Shown in pieces: positions 50,242-63,512 of a DNA stretch of 64,000 bases. The stretch is from assembly GCA_900469445.1 (NCBI GenBank), contig UBXM01000004.1, forward strand, positions 62,001 to 126,000. Direction: 5' to 3'. The notes below the pieces were generated by a model. It did no database searches and had not been told where the DNA came from. It worked only from the letters and a program-made list of their open reading frames with translations. How positions within the stretch are numbered: the stretch's first letter is position 1; each line of letters starts with the position of its first letter. The DNA comes from Hyphomicrobiales bacterium (GTDB lineage: Bacteria > Pseudomonadota > Alphaproteobacteria > Rhizobiales > Rhizobiaceae). The position numbers and the translations under genes are program-made.

Positions 50242-51651
50242 ATGACGAGCGCAAGCGAAATCATGAAACAAATCAAGGAAAACGACGTCAAGTTCGTTGA
50301 CCTTCGCTTTACCGACCCGCGCGGCAAGCTGCAGCATGTGACGATGGATATTTCCGCCGTGGACGAGGATATGTTCGCCGATGGCGTCATGTTCGACGGC
50401 TCCTCGATCGGTGGATGGAAGGCAATCAACGAGTCCGACATGGTGCTCATGCCCGACCCGGCAACCGTGCATATGGACCCGTTCTTCGCCCAGTCGACGA
50501 TGGTCATCTTCTGCGACATTCTCGACCCGGTCTCCGGCGAATCCTATAACCGTGACCCGCGCGGCACGGCCAAGAAGGCGGAAGCCTATCTGAAGGCATC
50601 GGGTATCGGCGACACCATTTTTGTCGGCCCGGAACCGGAATTCTTCGTCTTCGACGACGTCAAGTACAAGGCCGACCCGTATAATACCGGCTTCAAGCTG
50701 GACTCATCCGAACTGCCGTCCAATGACGACACGGATTACGAGACCGGCAACCTCGGCCACCGTCCGCGCGTCAAGGGCGGCTATTTCCCGGTTCCGCCGG
50801 TCGACAGCCTGCAGGACATGCGCTCCGAAATGCTGACCGTGCTCACCGAGATGGGCGTCGTCGTCGAAAAGCATCACCACGAAGTGGCGGCCGCACAGCA
50901 CGAGCTGGGCGTCAAGTTCGACACGCTGGTGCGCAACGCCGACAAGATGCAGATCTACAAATATGTCGTGCATCAGGTCGCCAATGCCTATGGCAAGACG
51001 GCAACCTTCATGCCGAAGCCGATCTATGGCGACAACGGCTCGGGCATGCACGTCCACCAGTCGATCTGGAAGGACGGCAAGCCGACTTTCGCCGGCGACG
51101 AATATGCCGGCCTGTCGGAAAGCTGCCTCTATTACATCGGCGGCATCATCAAGCATGCCAAGGCGATCAACGCCTTCACCAACCCGACGACGAATTCCTA
51201 CAAGCGTCTGGTTCCCGGTTATGAAGCACCGGTTCTGCTCGCCTATTCGGCGCGTAACCGTTCCGCTTCCTGCCGCATCCCGTTCGGCACCAACCCGAAG
51301 GCCAAGCGCGTCGAGGTTCGTTTCCCGGATCCGATGCAGAACCCCTATCTCGGTTTTGCAGCCATGCTGATGGCCGGCCTCGATGGCATCAAGAACAAGA
51401 TCCATCCGGGCAAGGCCATGGACAAGGATCTTTACGACCTTCCGCCGAAGGAACTGAAGAAGATCCCGACCGTCTGCGGCTCGCTGCGTGAAGCGCTCGA
51501 AAGCCTCGACAAGGATCGCAAGTTCCTGACCGCCGGCGGCGTGTTCGACGACGACCAGATCGATGCCTATATCGAACTGAAGATGACCGAAGTGATGCGC
51601 TACGAAATGACGCCTCACCCGGTCGAATTCGACATGTATTATTCGGCTTGA
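50242..51651 (+). CDS. glnA: Glutamine synthetase, type I
   Basis: 469 residues, dodecameric GSI-beta type. It makes glutamine from glutamate, ammonia and ATP. Motifs: [19 protein letters not shown] (substrate domain), [10 protein letters not shown] (metal site), the [10 protein letters not shown] loop, and the adenylylation Tyr398 in [10 protein letters not shown], showing control by GlnE. The start at 50242 has GAGGAA 6 nt upstream; the longer GTG frame is not needed. It follows glnB on the same transcript and ends at a strong terminator. Confidence 0.98.
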   Translation: MTSASEIMKQIKENDVKFVDLRFTDPRGKLQHVTMDISAVDEDMFADGVMFDGSSIGGWKAINESDMVLMPDPATVHMDPFFAQSTMVIFCDILDPVSGESYNRDPRGTAKKAEAYLKASGIGDTIFVGPEPEFFVFDDVKYKADPYNTGFKLDSSELPSNDDTDYETGNLGHRPRVKGGYFPVPPVDSLQDMRSEMLTVLTEMGVVVEKHHHEVAAAQHELGVKFDTLVRNADKMQIYKYVVHQVANAYGKTATFMPKPIYGDNGSGMHVHQSIWKDGKPTFAGDEYAGLSESCLYYIGGIIKHAKAINAFTNPTTNSYKRLVPGYEAPVLLAYSARNRSASCRIPFGTNPKAKRVEVRFPDPMQNPYLGFAAMLMAGLDGIKNKIHPGKAMDKDLYDLPPKELKKIPTVCGSLREALESLDKDRKFLTAGGVFDDDQIDAYIELKMTEVMRYEMTPHPVEFDMYYSA

Positions 51652-51691
51652 TCGGCCCTATTGCATAGATTGCGGTTTTGGCCGCATCCTG

Positions 51692-51718
51692 AAAACGGCG
51701 GGCCTTCCCGCCGTTTTT
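51692..51718 (+). terminator. Rho-independent terminator of glnBA
   Basis: AAAACGGCGGG with a CCTT loop and CCCGCCGTTTTT, about 40 bp past the glnA stop. Confidence 0.92.
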
Positions 51719-51767
51719 CTTTTCACGGTTACAGCCGCATGCGGCGATATTTCATTTCCGGTGAAGC

Positions 51768-52694
51768 ATGACGTCTCAAACCACGTCCGGATCAGGCCGG
51801 CCCGTCGACTGGCTGATTTTTTCTCTCGTCCCGATCTTCTTCTCCAGCAACATGATCTTTGGCCGGGGCATCACCGGTGATGTCGCGCCCTACACGACGG
51901 CGTTCCTGCGATGGGCCGGATCGACCGCGATCATGCTGCCCTTCATCTATGCCGACCGCCGTGCCAGCTTAATGTTCGTTCGCAATCACTTCTGGCTCTG
52001 GCTGCTGCTTGGCGGCCTCGGCATGGGCATCTGCGGCGGCCTCGTCTACTGGTCGCTGACCTATACAAGCGCCGCCAATGGCACGCTCATCTACACGACC
52101 TCGCCGCTCTTCATCATCCTGTTCCAGTGGATGTTCAGCGGCCGCAAGATCAGCGGGCGGGAACTGGCCGGCATGGTGGTCGCCTTTGCCGGCGTGATCT
52201 CGATCGTCCTGCGGGGTGATCCGGCAGCATTGCGCAATCTCAGCTTCAATATCGGTGATCTGGGCATTCTCGTTGCCGCCATTTCCTTCGCCATCTATTC
52301 GATCCTGTTGAAAAACTCCGCGCTACAGCAGCTTTCGCCGCTGGCTCTTTTCGGCATGATCGCGCTTGCAGGTGCGCTCGTGCTGCTGCCGCCGAGCATA
52401 TTGGAGTTCATCGACGGCGGACCGCTTCCTGATTCGGCTTCGGACTGGTGGAAAATCGCCGGAATGGTCGTCTTCGCGTCACTTGCCGCTTTCTTCTGCT
52501 TCCAGCATGTGGTCCGCGTGTTCGGCCCCGCGACAGGAGGCATTACGCTCTACCTCATGCCTCCGGTTTCCATCATCATGGCAATGATCTTTCTTGGCGA
52601 ACCTTTCGAACCTTATCATGCGCTCGGCATTGTGCTTGTATTGGGTGGCGTCGTGCTCGCGTCGTTGAAAGGCAGGAGGCGTAATCGGGGCTAG
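51768..52694 (+). CDS. DMT superfamily transporter (EamA type)
   Basis: 308 residues, ten predicted TM helices as two EamA repeats. The first repeat contains PYTTAFLRWAGSTAIML and LVYWSLTYTSAANGTLIYTT. The second has FSLAAFFCFQHVVRV-like and ends GEPFEPYHALGIVLVLGGVV. These are usually exporters of amino acids or other metabolites in the inner membrane; the substrate is unknown. It is separated from glnA by a strong terminator, so it is independently expressed. Confidence 0.9.
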   Translation: MTSQTTSGSGRPVDWLIFSLVPIFFSSNMIFGRGITGDVAPYTTAFLRWAGSTAIMLPFIYADRRASLMFVRNHFWLWLLLGGLGMGICGGLVYWSLTYTSAANGTLIYTTSPLFIILFQWMFSGRKISGRELAGMVVAFAGVISIVLRGDPAALRNLSFNIGDLGILVAAISFAIYSILLKNSALQQLSPLALFGMIALAGALVLLPPSILEFIDGGPLPDSASDWWKIAGMVVFASLAAFFCFQHVVRVFGPATGGITLYLMPPVSIIMAMIFLGEPFEPYHALGIVLVLGGVVLASLKGRRRNRG

Positions 52695-52779
52695 AAAACG
52701 GCGAAAGACGCCCGGAAGCACCAAATCTTGATGTTTCCCTGTCGAGCCCCCACATTATGCTGTGAAAGGACATCGTACC

Positions 52780-53109
52780 ATGAAACAGAAAAACGCAAAG
52801 TTCATGATTGGGGAGGTCGTCCGTCACAAAGTATTCCCGTTCCGTGGCGTCGTATTCGATGTCGATCCGGAATTTGCGAATACTGAAGAGTGGTGGAATT
52901 CGATCCCATCCGAAATCCGGCCGGCCAAGGACCAGCCCTTTTATCATCTGCTCGCCGAAAACGACGACACGGAATATGTCGCCTATGTTTCCGAACAGAA
53001 CCTTGAGCATGATGAAAACGAGGAACCGCTTCGCAATCCGCAGGTCTATCAGATCTTCGAACCGCGCGATGGCGGCCAGTTCAAGCCGAAGATGATCCTG
53101 GCGCACTGA
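52780..53109 (+). CDS. hspQ: Heat shock protein HspQ
   Basis: 109 residues with a single HspQ/YccV-like domain: FMIGEVVRHKVFPFRGVVFD, then the acidic-Trp-rich EEWWNSIPSEIRPAKDQPFY, and EPRDGGQFKPKM at the end. HspQ is a Lon protease specificity enhancer and a DnaA-variant degradation factor in enterics; the alphaproteobacterial role is less known. The ATG at 52780 has AAAGGA 9 nt upstream. It shares a bidirectional terminator with the convergent IMPase gene. Confidence 0.93.
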   Translation: MKQKNAKFMIGEVVRHKVFPFRGVVFDVDPEFANTEEWWNSIPSEIRPAKDQPFYHLLAENDDTEYVAYVSEQNLEHDENEEPLRNPQVYQIFEPRDGGQFKPKMILAH

Positions 53110-53132
53110 ACCCGCGTCACATGGAGAAAACG

Positions 53133-53158
53133 AAAAGCCCGGCATTGCCGGGCTTTTT
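53133..53158. terminator. Bidirectional terminator between hspQ and the IMPase gene
   Basis: AAAAGCCCGGC-ATT-GCCGGGCTTTTT, a perfect stem with A/T runs on both sides, 24 bp past hspQ and 30 bp past the convergent stop. Confidence 0.9.
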
Positions 53159-53187
53159 AGTATGCGCCAATCTGGCTTCTCGACGTA

Positions 53188-54009
53188 TCAGCCGATGATT
53201 TCCCGGCGAAGGGTATTCCAGCTCTCTTCGTCGGTCGCCAGCAGCAGGCCGCCCTCGACATGGTGCGGCAGGTAGACGGAACCATCCAGCCTGCGGATGT
53301 AGCCGCCGGCTTCCGTGCCGATCAATGTCCCCGCAAGATGATCCCAAGGCATCAGCTTGTTATAAAGCGCGAACTGGACATGGCCGCTGGCGAAGGTGCG
53401 GTATTCGTGGGCCGCGCAGCGATAGCTGGCGAACAGGCGAACCTTGGCAAGATTGGCCAGGATCTGCTCCCGTTCATGGCCGTAAAAATAGCCCGCCGAC
53501 GCCATGCCGATCATGTCACCAAGCGGTTGCGGAGCAGCAACGGACAGTTTGATCGATTCGCCATCCGGACGACGCAGGAAGGCGCCTGCGCCTTTTTCGG
53601 CCATGACCCAGTCATCGCCCATCGGATCATAGATGATGCCGGCAACCGTTTCGCCCTTGTAGGTGACGGCGGCCATGACACCGAAAGCCGGAATGCCGGA
53701 GGCGAAGTTGAAGGTGCCATCGATCGGATCGACGATAACGGCCAGTTCCGCGTCAGCCAGCTTTCCAAGAAGCGACGGGTCCGCTGCGACAGATTCCTCG
53801 CCGATGAACAGGGCGCCCGGAACCACGCTGTCGATCTCCCGTCGGATCAGGCGCTCGGCTGCCTCGTCTGCCTCGGTGACCAGATCAGACGGTTCGCTCT
53901 TGGAGCGGATATCATCACCGCCAAGGCGGCGGAACCGCGGCAGTATCTCGGTCTTGGCGGCATGTTTAAGGAGTTCGGCAAGCCTGGAGACGTCGAGCGG
54001 CAAAGTCAT
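53188..54009 (-). CDS. Inositol monophosphatase family protein
   Basis: 273 residues of the IMPase/CysQ/FBPase fold. Metal and catalytic motifs: GEES near residue 70, DPIDGTFNF near 95, and PWDHLAGTLIGTEAGG near 220. It dephosphorylates inositol-1-phosphate or a related sugar phosphate (SuhB or HisN-type). The ATG at 54009 is preferred; the frame opens at 54081, which would overlap ttcA. It is 34 bp downstream of ttcA on the same strand and may be cotranscribed with it. Confidence 0.9.
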   Translation of the reverse strand: MTLPLDVSRLAELLKHAAKTEILPRFRRLGGDDIRSKSEPSDLVTEADEAAERLIRREIDSVVPGALFIGEESVAADPSLLGKLADAELAVIVDPIDGTFNFASGIPAFGVMAAVTYKGETVAGIIYDPMGDDWVMAEKGAGAFLRRPDGESIKLSVAAPQPLGDMIGMASAGYFYGHEREQILANLAKVRLFASYRCAAHEYRTFASGHVQFALYNKLMPWDHLAGTLIGTEAGGYIRRLDGSVYLPHHVEGGLLLATDEESWNTLRREIIG

Positions 54010-54043
54010 TTTGAAATCCAATCTGCGTTTGAAGATGGCAAGA

Positions 54044-54910
54044 TCAGTCGTCGGCCGAGGCCGACAGGCCGGAAAAATCAAAAAGTTTCGGGTCGAGAAG
54101 ATGAGACGGGTTCACATGGGCAAGCGCGCGCAGCATCGTATCCTTGCGGCCCGGCATGCGCGTCTCGATATCGGCAAGCATCTGCTTCATCGCGTTGCGC
54201 TGCAAACCGTCCTGCGAACCGCAGAGGTCGCAGGGGATGATCGGGAACTGCATCGCGGCTGAAAATTTGGCTAGATCGTCTTCGGCGCAATAGGCCAGAG
54301 GCCGCAGCACCATCAGGTCGCCTTCGTCATTCAGAAGCTTGGCCGGCATGCCGGCAAGGCGGCCGCCATGGAAGAAATTCATGAAGAAGGTTTCGAGAAT
54401 ATCCTCCCGGTGATGGCCGAGCACCAGCGCCTGACAGCCCTCCTCGCGTGCAACGCGGTAAAGATTGCCGCGGCGCAGCCGGGAACAGAGCGAGCAATAG
54501 GTTGCGCCCGAAGGCACCTTTTCCTTCACGATCGAATAGGTATCGCGATATTCGATACGATGTTTTACCCCGATCGAGGTCAGATAGTCCGGCAGAATAT
54601 GCTTGGGGAAATTCGGCTGACCCTGGTCGAGATTGCAGGCGATCAGTTCGACTGGCAGCAGACCGCGCCATTGCAGGTCGAGCAGGACGGCGAGCAGCGC
54701 GTAACTGTCCTTGCCACCGGAGAGGCCGACGAGCCAGCGCTGCTGGCCGTTGAGCATGCCGAAATCCTCGAAGGCTTGGCGCACCTGACGCAGCAGCCGC
54801 TTACGCAGCTTGTTGAACGAAACCGAGTTCGGCGCATCACGAAACAATGCGGGCGCAAGACCGGTCACGGCCTCGTCCATCTCATCCTCGATGACAGCGT
54901 TCAATCCCAT
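54044..54910 (-). CDS. ttcA: tRNA 2-thiocytidine(32) synthetase TtcA
   Basis: 288 residues. It thiolates C32 of certain tRNAs using a [4Fe-4S] cluster and ATP. The PP-loop is [10 protein letters not shown]. The cluster cysteines are in [12 protein letters not shown] and in [11 protein letters not shown]. Length and motifs match TtcA. It is cytosolic. It precedes the IMPase gene on the minus strand and follows alaS. It links to the suf system in the same window as a client. Confidence 0.95.
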   Translation of the reverse strand: MGLNAVIEDEMDEAVTGLAPALFRDAPNSVSFNKLRKRLLRQVRQAFEDFGMLNGQQRWLVGLSGGKDSYALLAVLLDLQWRGLLPVELIACNLDQGQPNFPKHILPDYLTSIGVKHRIEYRDTYSIVKEKVPSGATYCSLCSRLRRGNLYRVAREEGCQALVLGHHREDILETFFMNFFHGGRLAGMPAKLLNDEGDLMVLRPLAYCAEDDLAKFSAAMQFPIIPCDLCGSQDGLQRNAMKQMLADIETRMPGRKDTMLRALAHVNPSHLLDPKLFDFSGLSASADD

Positions 54911-54963
54911 GGAAAACCTCGTGCAGGACGGGCGGCCAGAAGCCGCCCGGTCATTTGTGTCAT

Positions 54964-57618
<2,655 letters not shown>

Positions 57619-57707
57619 GCTACGCCCTTTTCAACCGCCGATGCGGTACCAGTATTTGAAGTCAAAAGGCTTGTATCGTCCACATAAGCGACTGTCCAGC
57701 CGAACAG

Positions 57708-57740
57708 AAAACCGGCCGCACATCTTGCGATGGCGGCCGG
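57708..57740 (-). terminator. Rho-independent terminator of recA
   Basis: CCGGCCGC (57712-57719) pairs with GCGGCCGG (57733-57740) across a 13-nt loop, followed by TTTTCTG on the minus strand, 69 bp after the recA stop. Confidence 0.7.
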
Positions 57741-57808
57741 CGATAATAGGCAGTCACGAAATCCGAACGGGTTCCGCGAAAGCTGCGGAACCGTCCCATC
57801 CGATCACA

Positions 57809-58897
57809 TCAGCCGTCCGAGGCTTCGTCGCCGTCATTGGCGTCCGGGCCACCGTTCTGCAGGAAGCGGTCGGCGATCAGGCCGGCATTCTGGCGCAGCG
57901 ACAACTCGATTTCACGCGCGACCTCCGGGTTTTCCCGCAGGAAGGTTTTGGCGTTTTCACGACCCTGACCAAGGCGCTGGCTGTTATAGGAGAACCATGC
58001 ACCCGACTTTTCGACAATACCGGCCTTGACGCCGAGGTCGACGAGTTCGCCGGTCTTGGAGACGCCTTCACCATACATGATGTCGAATTCGACCTGCTTG
58101 AAGGGAGGCGCCATCTTGTTCTTGACGACCTTGACGCGGGTCTGGTTGCCGACGACTTCCTCGCGCTCCTTCACCTGGCCGATACGACGGATATCGAGGC
58201 GAACCGAGGCGTAAAATTTCAGCGCGTTACCGCCGGTCGTGGTTTCCGGCGAACCGAACATGACGCCGATCTTCATACGGATCTGGTTGATGAAGATGAC
58301 CATGCAGTTCGACTTGGAGATCGATGCGGTCAGCTTGCGCAGCGCCTGGCTCATCAGGCGGGCCTGGAGACCCGGCAGACTATCGCCCATCTCGCCTTCG
58401 ATTTCGGCGCGCGGCGTCAGCGCTGCAACCGAGTCGACGACCAGAACGTCGACTGCGCCGGAGCGAACCAGCGTATCGGTGATTTCCAGCGCCTGCTCAC
58501 CGGTATCCGGCTGCGAGATCAACAGGTTCTGCAGATCGACGCCGAGCTTGCGGGCATAGACCGGGTCGAGCGCATGTTCGGCGTCGACGAAGGCGCAGAT
58601 GCCACCCTTCTTCTGGGCTTCGGCGATCGTCTGCAGAGCAAGCGTCGTCTTACCCGAGCTTTCAGGACCGTAAATTTCGATGATGCGGCCCTTGGGGAGA
58701 CCGCCAATGCCGAGCGCAATATCAAGGCTGAGAGAGCCGGTCGAAACCGTCTCGATCTCAACGATATTTTCGTTCGAACCGAGCTTCATGATCGAGCCTT
58801 TGCCGAAGGATCGTTCAATCTGCGAGAGTGCCGCTTCCAGGGCCTTGCTCTTGTCCACGCCTTTTTCCTCTACGAGCCGCAATGTGTTCTGTGCCAT
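57809..58897 (-). CDS. recA: Recombinase A
   Basis: 362 residues, full length. It forms filaments on single-stranded DNA for homologous recombination and LexA cleavage. Walker [10 protein letters not shown], Walker [12 protein letters not shown], the L2-loop region and [17 protein letters not shown] are visible. The C-terminal tail is acidic. The start [13 protein letters not shown] is standard. It is induced through a LexA box 61 bp upstream. recX is not adjacent but about 25 kb away. Confidence 0.99.
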   Translation of the reverse strand: MAQNTLRLVEEKGVDKSKALEAALSQIERSFGKGSIMKLGSNENIVEIETVSTGSLSLDIALGIGGLPKGRIIEIYGPESSGKTTLALQTIAEAQKKGGICAFVDAEHALDPVYARKLGVDLQNLLISQPDTGEQALEITDTLVRSGAVDVLVVDSVAALTPRAEIEGEMGDSLPGLQARLMSQALRKLTASISKSNCMVIFINQIRMKIGVMFGSPETTTGGNALKFYASVRLDIRRIGQVKEREEVVGNQTRVKVVKNKMAPPFKQVEFDIMYGEGVSKTGELVDLGVKAGIVEKSGAWFSYNSQRLGQGRENAKTFLRENPEVAREIELSLRQNAGLIADRFLQNGGPDANDGDEASDG

Positions 58898-58957
58898 GAG
58901 ATCCCACCTTTAGGTTATTGCCGCCGCGCAAGCAATGAAGCAGCCGATGGGATATTC

Positions 58958-58972
58958 GTACTCATTTTGTTC
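58958..58972. promoter_or_regulatory. LexA (SOS) box upstream of recA
   Basis: GTAC-TCATTTT-GTTC, one mismatch to GTTC-N7-GTTC, 61 bp upstream of the recA start codon. Confidence 0.7.
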
Positions 58973-59135
58973 TCATTCTGCAAGAGGCATTCAACTCCTT
59001 GCATGAAAATAGCTATTTCCGATCCGTTCCACTAATGTTCACGGTCAGCGCAAGCTGTGGAAACAATAGCTGAATCGGTTCTTTTTGCCGGCAGTCAACG
59101 CTTGGCAATCAACGGGACCGGCGCAGTGCTTCCGC

Positions 59136-61748
59136 CTATTCCGAATCAAGCATTTCGCGCACAGAGACCGCCAGCTGCTTCAGCGAGAACGGCTTCGGCA
59201 GGAAGCCGAATTTGGCGTCGGCTGGCAGATTGCGGGCAAAGGCGTCCTCCGCATAACCCGAAACGAAGATGAATTTCAGGTCGGGATAGGATTTGCGCAA
59301 TTCGGTCAGAAGCGTCGGGCCGTCCATTTCGGGCATGACGACGTCGGACACGACGATGTCGACCTTGCCTTCGAGCTCGTCCATGATGTCGAGCGCCTCG
59401 GTGCCGGAACCTGCCTCATGGACGGTATAACCGCGGGTTTCAAGCATGCGCTTGCCACCGCGACGCACAGCCTCCTCGTCTTCCACCAGAAGAACGACGG
59501 CCGACTTTCCGGTGAGGTCGACCGGCTCGGCAGCGGGTGCTGCGGCGGTCGCCTCCACCTTCGGCGCGCCATTGACCGACCCTTCGATGGTAACGGGCAC
59601 CTGGGTGACAGGCTGAACTTCAGGAATATGGCGCGGCAGGAAGATGCGGAAGCTCGTGCCACTGCCGAGTTCCGATTCGGGATAGAGGTAACCGCCGGAC
59701 TGTTTTACGATGCCATAGACCATCGAGAGGCCGAGGCCGGTTCCCTTGCCTACTTCCTTGGTGGTGAAGAAAGGCTCGAAAATCTTGTCCATGATCTCCG
59801 GCGGGATGCCGGTACCGTTGTCGGACACCTCGATCATGACGAAGTCTTCTGTCGGCAGATCGGCCTGCGGGAAACCGGCCGTGTCGTCGGCCGTCACGTT
59901 GCGGGTCTTGATCAGGATCGTGCCACCGCCTGGCATCGCATCACGCGCGTTGACGCAGAGGTTGATCAGCACCTGTTCGAATTGCGACAGGTCGGTGCGG
60001 ACCGACCAGAGATCTCGGCCGTAATCCACCTCAAGCTTGACATTGGTGCCGGAAATCAGCCGGTCGACCAGCATGCGCAGGTCGCCGACAACGTCGGTCA
60101 AATTGAGAACCGCCGGACGCATCGTCTGCTTGCGCGAGAAGGCGAGCAGCTGGCGCACCAGAACGGCTGCGCGGTTGGCGTTGCGCTTGATTTCCATCAG
60201 ATCGGCGAAGCTTGCGTCCGAAGGGCGCGCCTGCAGCAGGAGGTGGTCGGAAGACAGCAGGATCGCCGTCAGCACGTTGTTGAAATCGTGGGCGATGCCG
60301 CCTGCCAGCGTGCCGACGGCATTCAGCTTCTGCGTCTGCGCCATCTGGGTTTCGAGCGCCTTCTGCTCGGTTGTCTCGACGGCATAGACGATCGCCACTT
60401 CCTCGGGCGCCTCGTCGCTCTCGTCGATCACCGCATTGACGTAGAAACGGACATAACGGTTCTCGTCACCCGGATGGCGGGTGTCGATCGGGGCGATGTC
60501 GCCCTGACGGTCCTTGGCGGCGGCAAGCGCTTCCGTCAGCGTCTCGCGGGCGCTGTCATGGACGATGCGCTCCAGCTCGGCACCACCGGCATCGACGTCG
60601 TCACGCGATACCACGCCGGCAAAGAGCCGCAGGAACGGCGCGTTGATGCGCAGGATCTTGCCTTTTCCATCCACCGAGGCGATCGCCATCGGCGTATTGT
60701 TGAAAAAGCGGGTGAAGCGCATGGCGGATGCCGACTGGTCCGCCTCGGCGCCCTTGGCGCGCATCAGCACGACGGTGCGGCTTTCGCCCGGCGCGCCATC
60801 GCGCATGGTGCTGACATTGTGCACCAGTTTTGCCGGCAGGCTCTGGCCGTTTGCCCGGCGAAGATCGAGTTCGAGCGTTTCGGTGCGCTTCAGGCCGGGT
60901 GCTGCCTGCACGGAATGAATAAGGGCCATGCCCTCGCCCGCCACCAGATCGGAAACCGTCATGGATTGCGGCGTGAATTTCGTCAGGTCGAGACCGAGCC
61001 ATTCGGCAAGCGTCGCATTGATATAGAAAATCTCGCCCTTCCTGCCAGCTGAGAAGAAGCCGACCGGGGCATGATCGAGATAATCGATGGCGTTCTGCAA
61101 TTCGCGGAAGAAACGCTCCTGGTCGTCACGTTCCGAGGTGATGTCGGTGATTTCCCAGATGTCGAGCGCATTGCGGCCGGCTGCACCAAGCAGACGGGCC
61201 TTGAGGCGATACCAATGCGCATCCGATCCGTTGCCGGTCAGGCGGCCGAGCGGCTGCAGCAGGCGGAATTCTTCGTGACCTTCCCGGCCTTCGCGCAGTG
61301 CTGCCGTCAGGCGGTAGAGAGCCTCGGTCGATTCGCGCGTCTTGGAAAGCAGCGTTTCGAGCGACTGGATATTGCGGCTGCTGGACGCGCCGGTCATGCG
61401 GCCATAGGCGGCATTGGCATAAACGATCCGGCCCTTGGCGTCGGTCACGACGATACCATCGGGATGGTTTGCGAGAAAACTGCGGGCAAGCTCGTCGGAA
61501 CGCGACTGCGGCATGACCTCGACAAGGCCGATCAGCGACGAGACGATGAAGAAAATCCCCACCATCGCCAGAATGCCGAGAAGGCCAAGAACGACCTCGT
61601 TATCCAGCGCCTGCTGGAAGACGATGAAGGCGATGGCAACGCCGAGCAGTACCATTGCCAGGAGCACGATGCGCACAACCGTGCCGCCGCGGCTGCCGCG
61701 ATCCACCAATGGCGCTTCGTCGTTGCCGGCTTTCGGCGAGCTGGTCAT
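59136..61748 (-). CDS. cckA: Hybrid histidine kinase CckA (cell-cycle phosphorelay)
   Basis: 870 residues. Two TM helices near the N-terminus ([19 protein letters not shown]; then the [17 protein letters not shown] segment), two or three PAS domains, then HisKA with the phospho-acceptor His487 in [11 protein letters not shown], an HATPase domain, and a C-terminal receiver with Asp802 in [12 protein letters not shown]. This is the CckA architecture that, through ChpT, controls CtrA in alphaproteobacteria. The start at 61748 (MTSSPKAGN) is preferred to 61799, which would prepend a Cys/Arg-rich stretch. It is inner-membrane anchored. Confidence 0.95.
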   Translation of the reverse strand: MTSSPKAGNDEAPLVDRGSRGGTVVRIVLLAMVLLGVAIAFIVFQQALDNEVVLGLLGILAMVGIFFIVSSLIGLVEVMPQSRSDELARSFLANHPDGIVVTDAKGRIVYANAAYGRMTGASSSRNIQSLETLLSKTRESTEALYRLTAALREGREGHEEFRLLQPLGRLTGNGSDAHWYRLKARLLGAAGRNALDIWEITDITSERDDQERFFRELQNAIDYLDHAPVGFFSAGRKGEIFYINATLAEWLGLDLTKFTPQSMTVSDLVAGEGMALIHSVQAAPGLKRTETLELDLRRANGQSLPAKLVHNVSTMRDGAPGESRTVVLMRAKGAEADQSASAMRFTRFFNNTPMAIASVDGKGKILRINAPFLRLFAGVVSRDDVDAGGAELERIVHDSARETLTEALAAAKDRQGDIAPIDTRHPGDENRYVRFYVNAVIDESDEAPEEVAIVYAVETTEQKALETQMAQTQKLNAVGTLAGGIAHDFNNVLTAILLSSDHLLLQARPSDASFADLMEIKRNANRAAVLVRQLLAFSRKQTMRPAVLNLTDVVGDLRMLVDRLISGTNVKLEVDYGRDLWSVRTDLSQFEQVLINLCVNARDAMPGGGTILIKTRNVTADDTAGFPQADLPTEDFVMIEVSDNGTGIPPEIMDKIFEPFFTTKEVGKGTGLGLSMVYGIVKQSGGYLYPESELGSGTSFRIFLPRHIPEVQPVTQVPVTIEGSVNGAPKVEATAAAPAAEPVDLTGKSAVVLLVEDEEAVRRGGKRMLETRGYTVHEAGSGTEALDIMDELEGKVDIVVSDVVMPEMDGPTLLTELRKSYPDLKFIFVSGYAEDAFARNLPADAKFGFLPKPFSLKQLAVSVREMLDSE

Positions 61749-62014
61749 CAATACCTCTTGTTCCGGCGCATTGTTCCGGCGCACGCACCGGCATCGCAAA
61801 ACGCGCCCCGTAGCGTCTGCGATTCTCTCTTAGCAATTTGAAGATGAAGCAAAAAGCTCCGGAAAGCCACAAAAGGCGGGACAGTGCAGCACCCTGCCCT
61901 ATGTGAGATGCCAATGAGACACATTTTAACGTTGACGGACGACGGCAAGCCTTGCCTCCGGGGCGGAAAAATCGTCTGTGTCAGCAGGATAGATCGCATC
62001 AGGAGTTACAGAAT

Positions 62015-63010
62015 ATGGTCGGAGAACTGATGGGCGATTACGGTAGCCGCCTGCTTGTCGCGGTGATCGGCGTCGGTTTGGCCCTTGTCTGCCTTGTCGG
62101 AATCCTGTGGATAGTGCGCGGACGTCGCGGCCCTTCGCCCTTCGTGCGGGGTGGACGCAACCGCCAGCCGCGATTGCAGGTGCTGGATGCGGCCGCCGTC
62201 GATGCCCGCCGCCGCCTGGTTCTCGTCAGGCGTGACGATGTCGAGCATCTGATCATGATCGGCGGACCGACAGACGTCGTTATCGAAAGCCGGATCGCCA
62301 ATCCGGCCCACAGCACCGAGGTTCCCGTCCAGGAAAGCCATCCAGTGCAGCCGGCAGCGATCCCGGCTGCAGCAGCACCGGTTGCAGCAAGGCTTCCGGC
62401 AAGCGAGCCGTCACGGCGCCCGGCACCGGTGGCTGCGCCGCGGACGGAGGCGATCAAGGAGCCTGCGGCGGAGGTTTTCGCCCGTGAAACGCGCATCGCG
62501 GCACCACAGCCTGCCGCCGCCACTGCTGCATCCCCGGCCCCAGCGCCACGCATTGAGCCTGCCGTCGCTGCCGTGCATGCGGCCCCTGCCCGGCTGGAGC
62601 CCGTACAGCCTCAGCCGCGCGTGGAAACGCCGGCGGCGACGCAGCCGGCTCTCGACGATGCCGCACGCCTTCTCGAAAGCCAGCGTGACCGCGTCTTTGC
62701 CGAGCGCAATACGGCCGCTGCAGCGGCGCCCGTCGTGCGTCCGGCACCGCAGCCTAATCCGGTCGCGACCGAAAAGCCGACCGGTCTCGGAAGCGATTTC
62801 GAAAAGATCCTCGAGGAAGAAATGGCCAGCAACATGGCTGCGCGTGACGCCTCACTTGCCGGTCGCACCAATCGGCCGCTGCAGCAGGTTGGACCGGCGG
62901 TGGCTGTGCCTGTCGTGGCAGCGCCGGGCAGCGCCGCAAAGGACGAACCTTCCCTGCAAAGCGAGGTCGCCCGGATTTTTGGCGAGATGTCCGCAAGCCG
63001 CGACAAGTAA
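62015..63010 (+). CDS. FliO-domain membrane protein (flagellar biosynthesis FliO-like)
   Basis: 331 residues. One N-terminal TM helix (LLVAVIGVGLALVCLVGILW) is followed by a short basic stretch and a FliO/MopB-type domain: RLQVLDAAAVDARRRLVLVR then EHLIMIGGPTDVVIE. A long Ala/Pro-rich region (about 120-260) and a C-terminal segment FEKILEEEMASNMAARD follow. FliO is an export-gate chaperone for flagellar secretion; this protein is not near other flagellar genes, so the role is uncertain. The start at 62015 has AGGAG 9 nt upstream. Confidence 0.8.
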   Translation: MVGELMGDYGSRLLVAVIGVGLALVCLVGILWIVRGRRGPSPFVRGGRNRQPRLQVLDAAAVDARRRLVLVRRDDVEHLIMIGGPTDVVIESRIANPAHSTEVPVQESHPVQPAAIPAAAAPVAARLPASEPSRRPAPVAAPRTEAIKEPAAEVFARETRIAAPQPAAATAASPAPAPRIEPAVAAVHAAPARLEPVQPQPRVETPAATQPALDDAARLLESQRDRVFAERNTAAAAAPVVRPAPQPNPVATEKPTGLGSDFEKILEEEMASNMAARDASLAGRTNRPLQQVGPAVAVPVVAAPGSAAKDEPSLQSEVARIFGEMSASRDK

Positions 63011-63038
63011 CGCTTTTGCCAGGACTATCGATGCAAAC

Positions 63039-63068
63039 AAAAAAGGCACGTCGCGACGTGCCTTTTTT
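63039..63068. terminator. Bidirectional terminator between the FliO-like gene and dksA
   Basis: A 30-bp perfect palindrome with arms AAAAAAGGCACGTCG and CGACGTGCCTTTTTT, with six-base T runs in both directions, between convergent stops. Confidence 0.93.
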
Positions 63069-63092
63069 GATTTCTATTTTAGCTTGCGGCCA

Positions 63093-63512
63093 TTATTCGT
63101 CGCGATAGACTTTTTCACGTCGCTCGTGACGCTCCTGCGCTTCGATCGACAATGTCGCGATCGGACGTGCGTCCAGTCGCTTCAGGCCGATCGGCTCGCC
63201 GGTTTCCTCGCAATAGCCGTAGGTTCCATCGTCGATCCGCTGCATGGCAGCGTCGATCTTGGAAATCAGTTTGCGCTGACGGTCGCGGGCGCGCAATTCG
63301 ATTGCACGGTCCGTTTCCGATGATGCGCGGTCTGCCAGGTCTGGGTGGTTTGCACTTTCCTCAGCCAGGTGCCCGAGTGTCTCCCGCGCCTCCCTGAGGA
63401 TGTCATTCTTCCATGCGATCAGTTTGGCTCTGAAGTATGCCTTCTGATTTGCATTCATGAACTCGTCGTTTTCCGAGAGCACATAGTTACTAAGATCGAT
63501 CTTCTCACTCAA
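63093..63512 (-). CDS. dksA: RNA polymerase-binding transcription factor DksA, zinc-ligand-poor form
   Basis: 139 residues. A coiled-coil region (about 25-95) has the tip DRASSETDRAIELR, which inserts into the RNAP secondary channel. The C-terminal globular domain keeps only Cys101 (YGYCEETGEPIG); the other three zinc positions are Thr104, Ser122 and Ala125. DksA works with (p)ppGpp in the stringent response. The start is a TTG with AGGAGA 6 nt upstream, giving MSEKIDLSNYVLSEN as in rhizobial homologues; the ATG at 63533 is inferior. Confidence 0.92.
   Translation of the reverse strand: MSEKIDLSNYVLSENDEFMNANQKAYFRAKLIAWKNDILREARETLGHLAEESANHPDLADRASSETDRAIELRARDRQRKLISKIDAAMQRIDDGTYGYCEETGEPIGLKRLDARPIATLSIEAQERHERREKVYRDE

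Noticed and set aside
54930-54950. Hairpin after alaS as an intrinsic terminator
   Set aside because: An 8-bp stem (CGGGCGGC/GCCGCCCG) is present but no T run follows on the minus strand.
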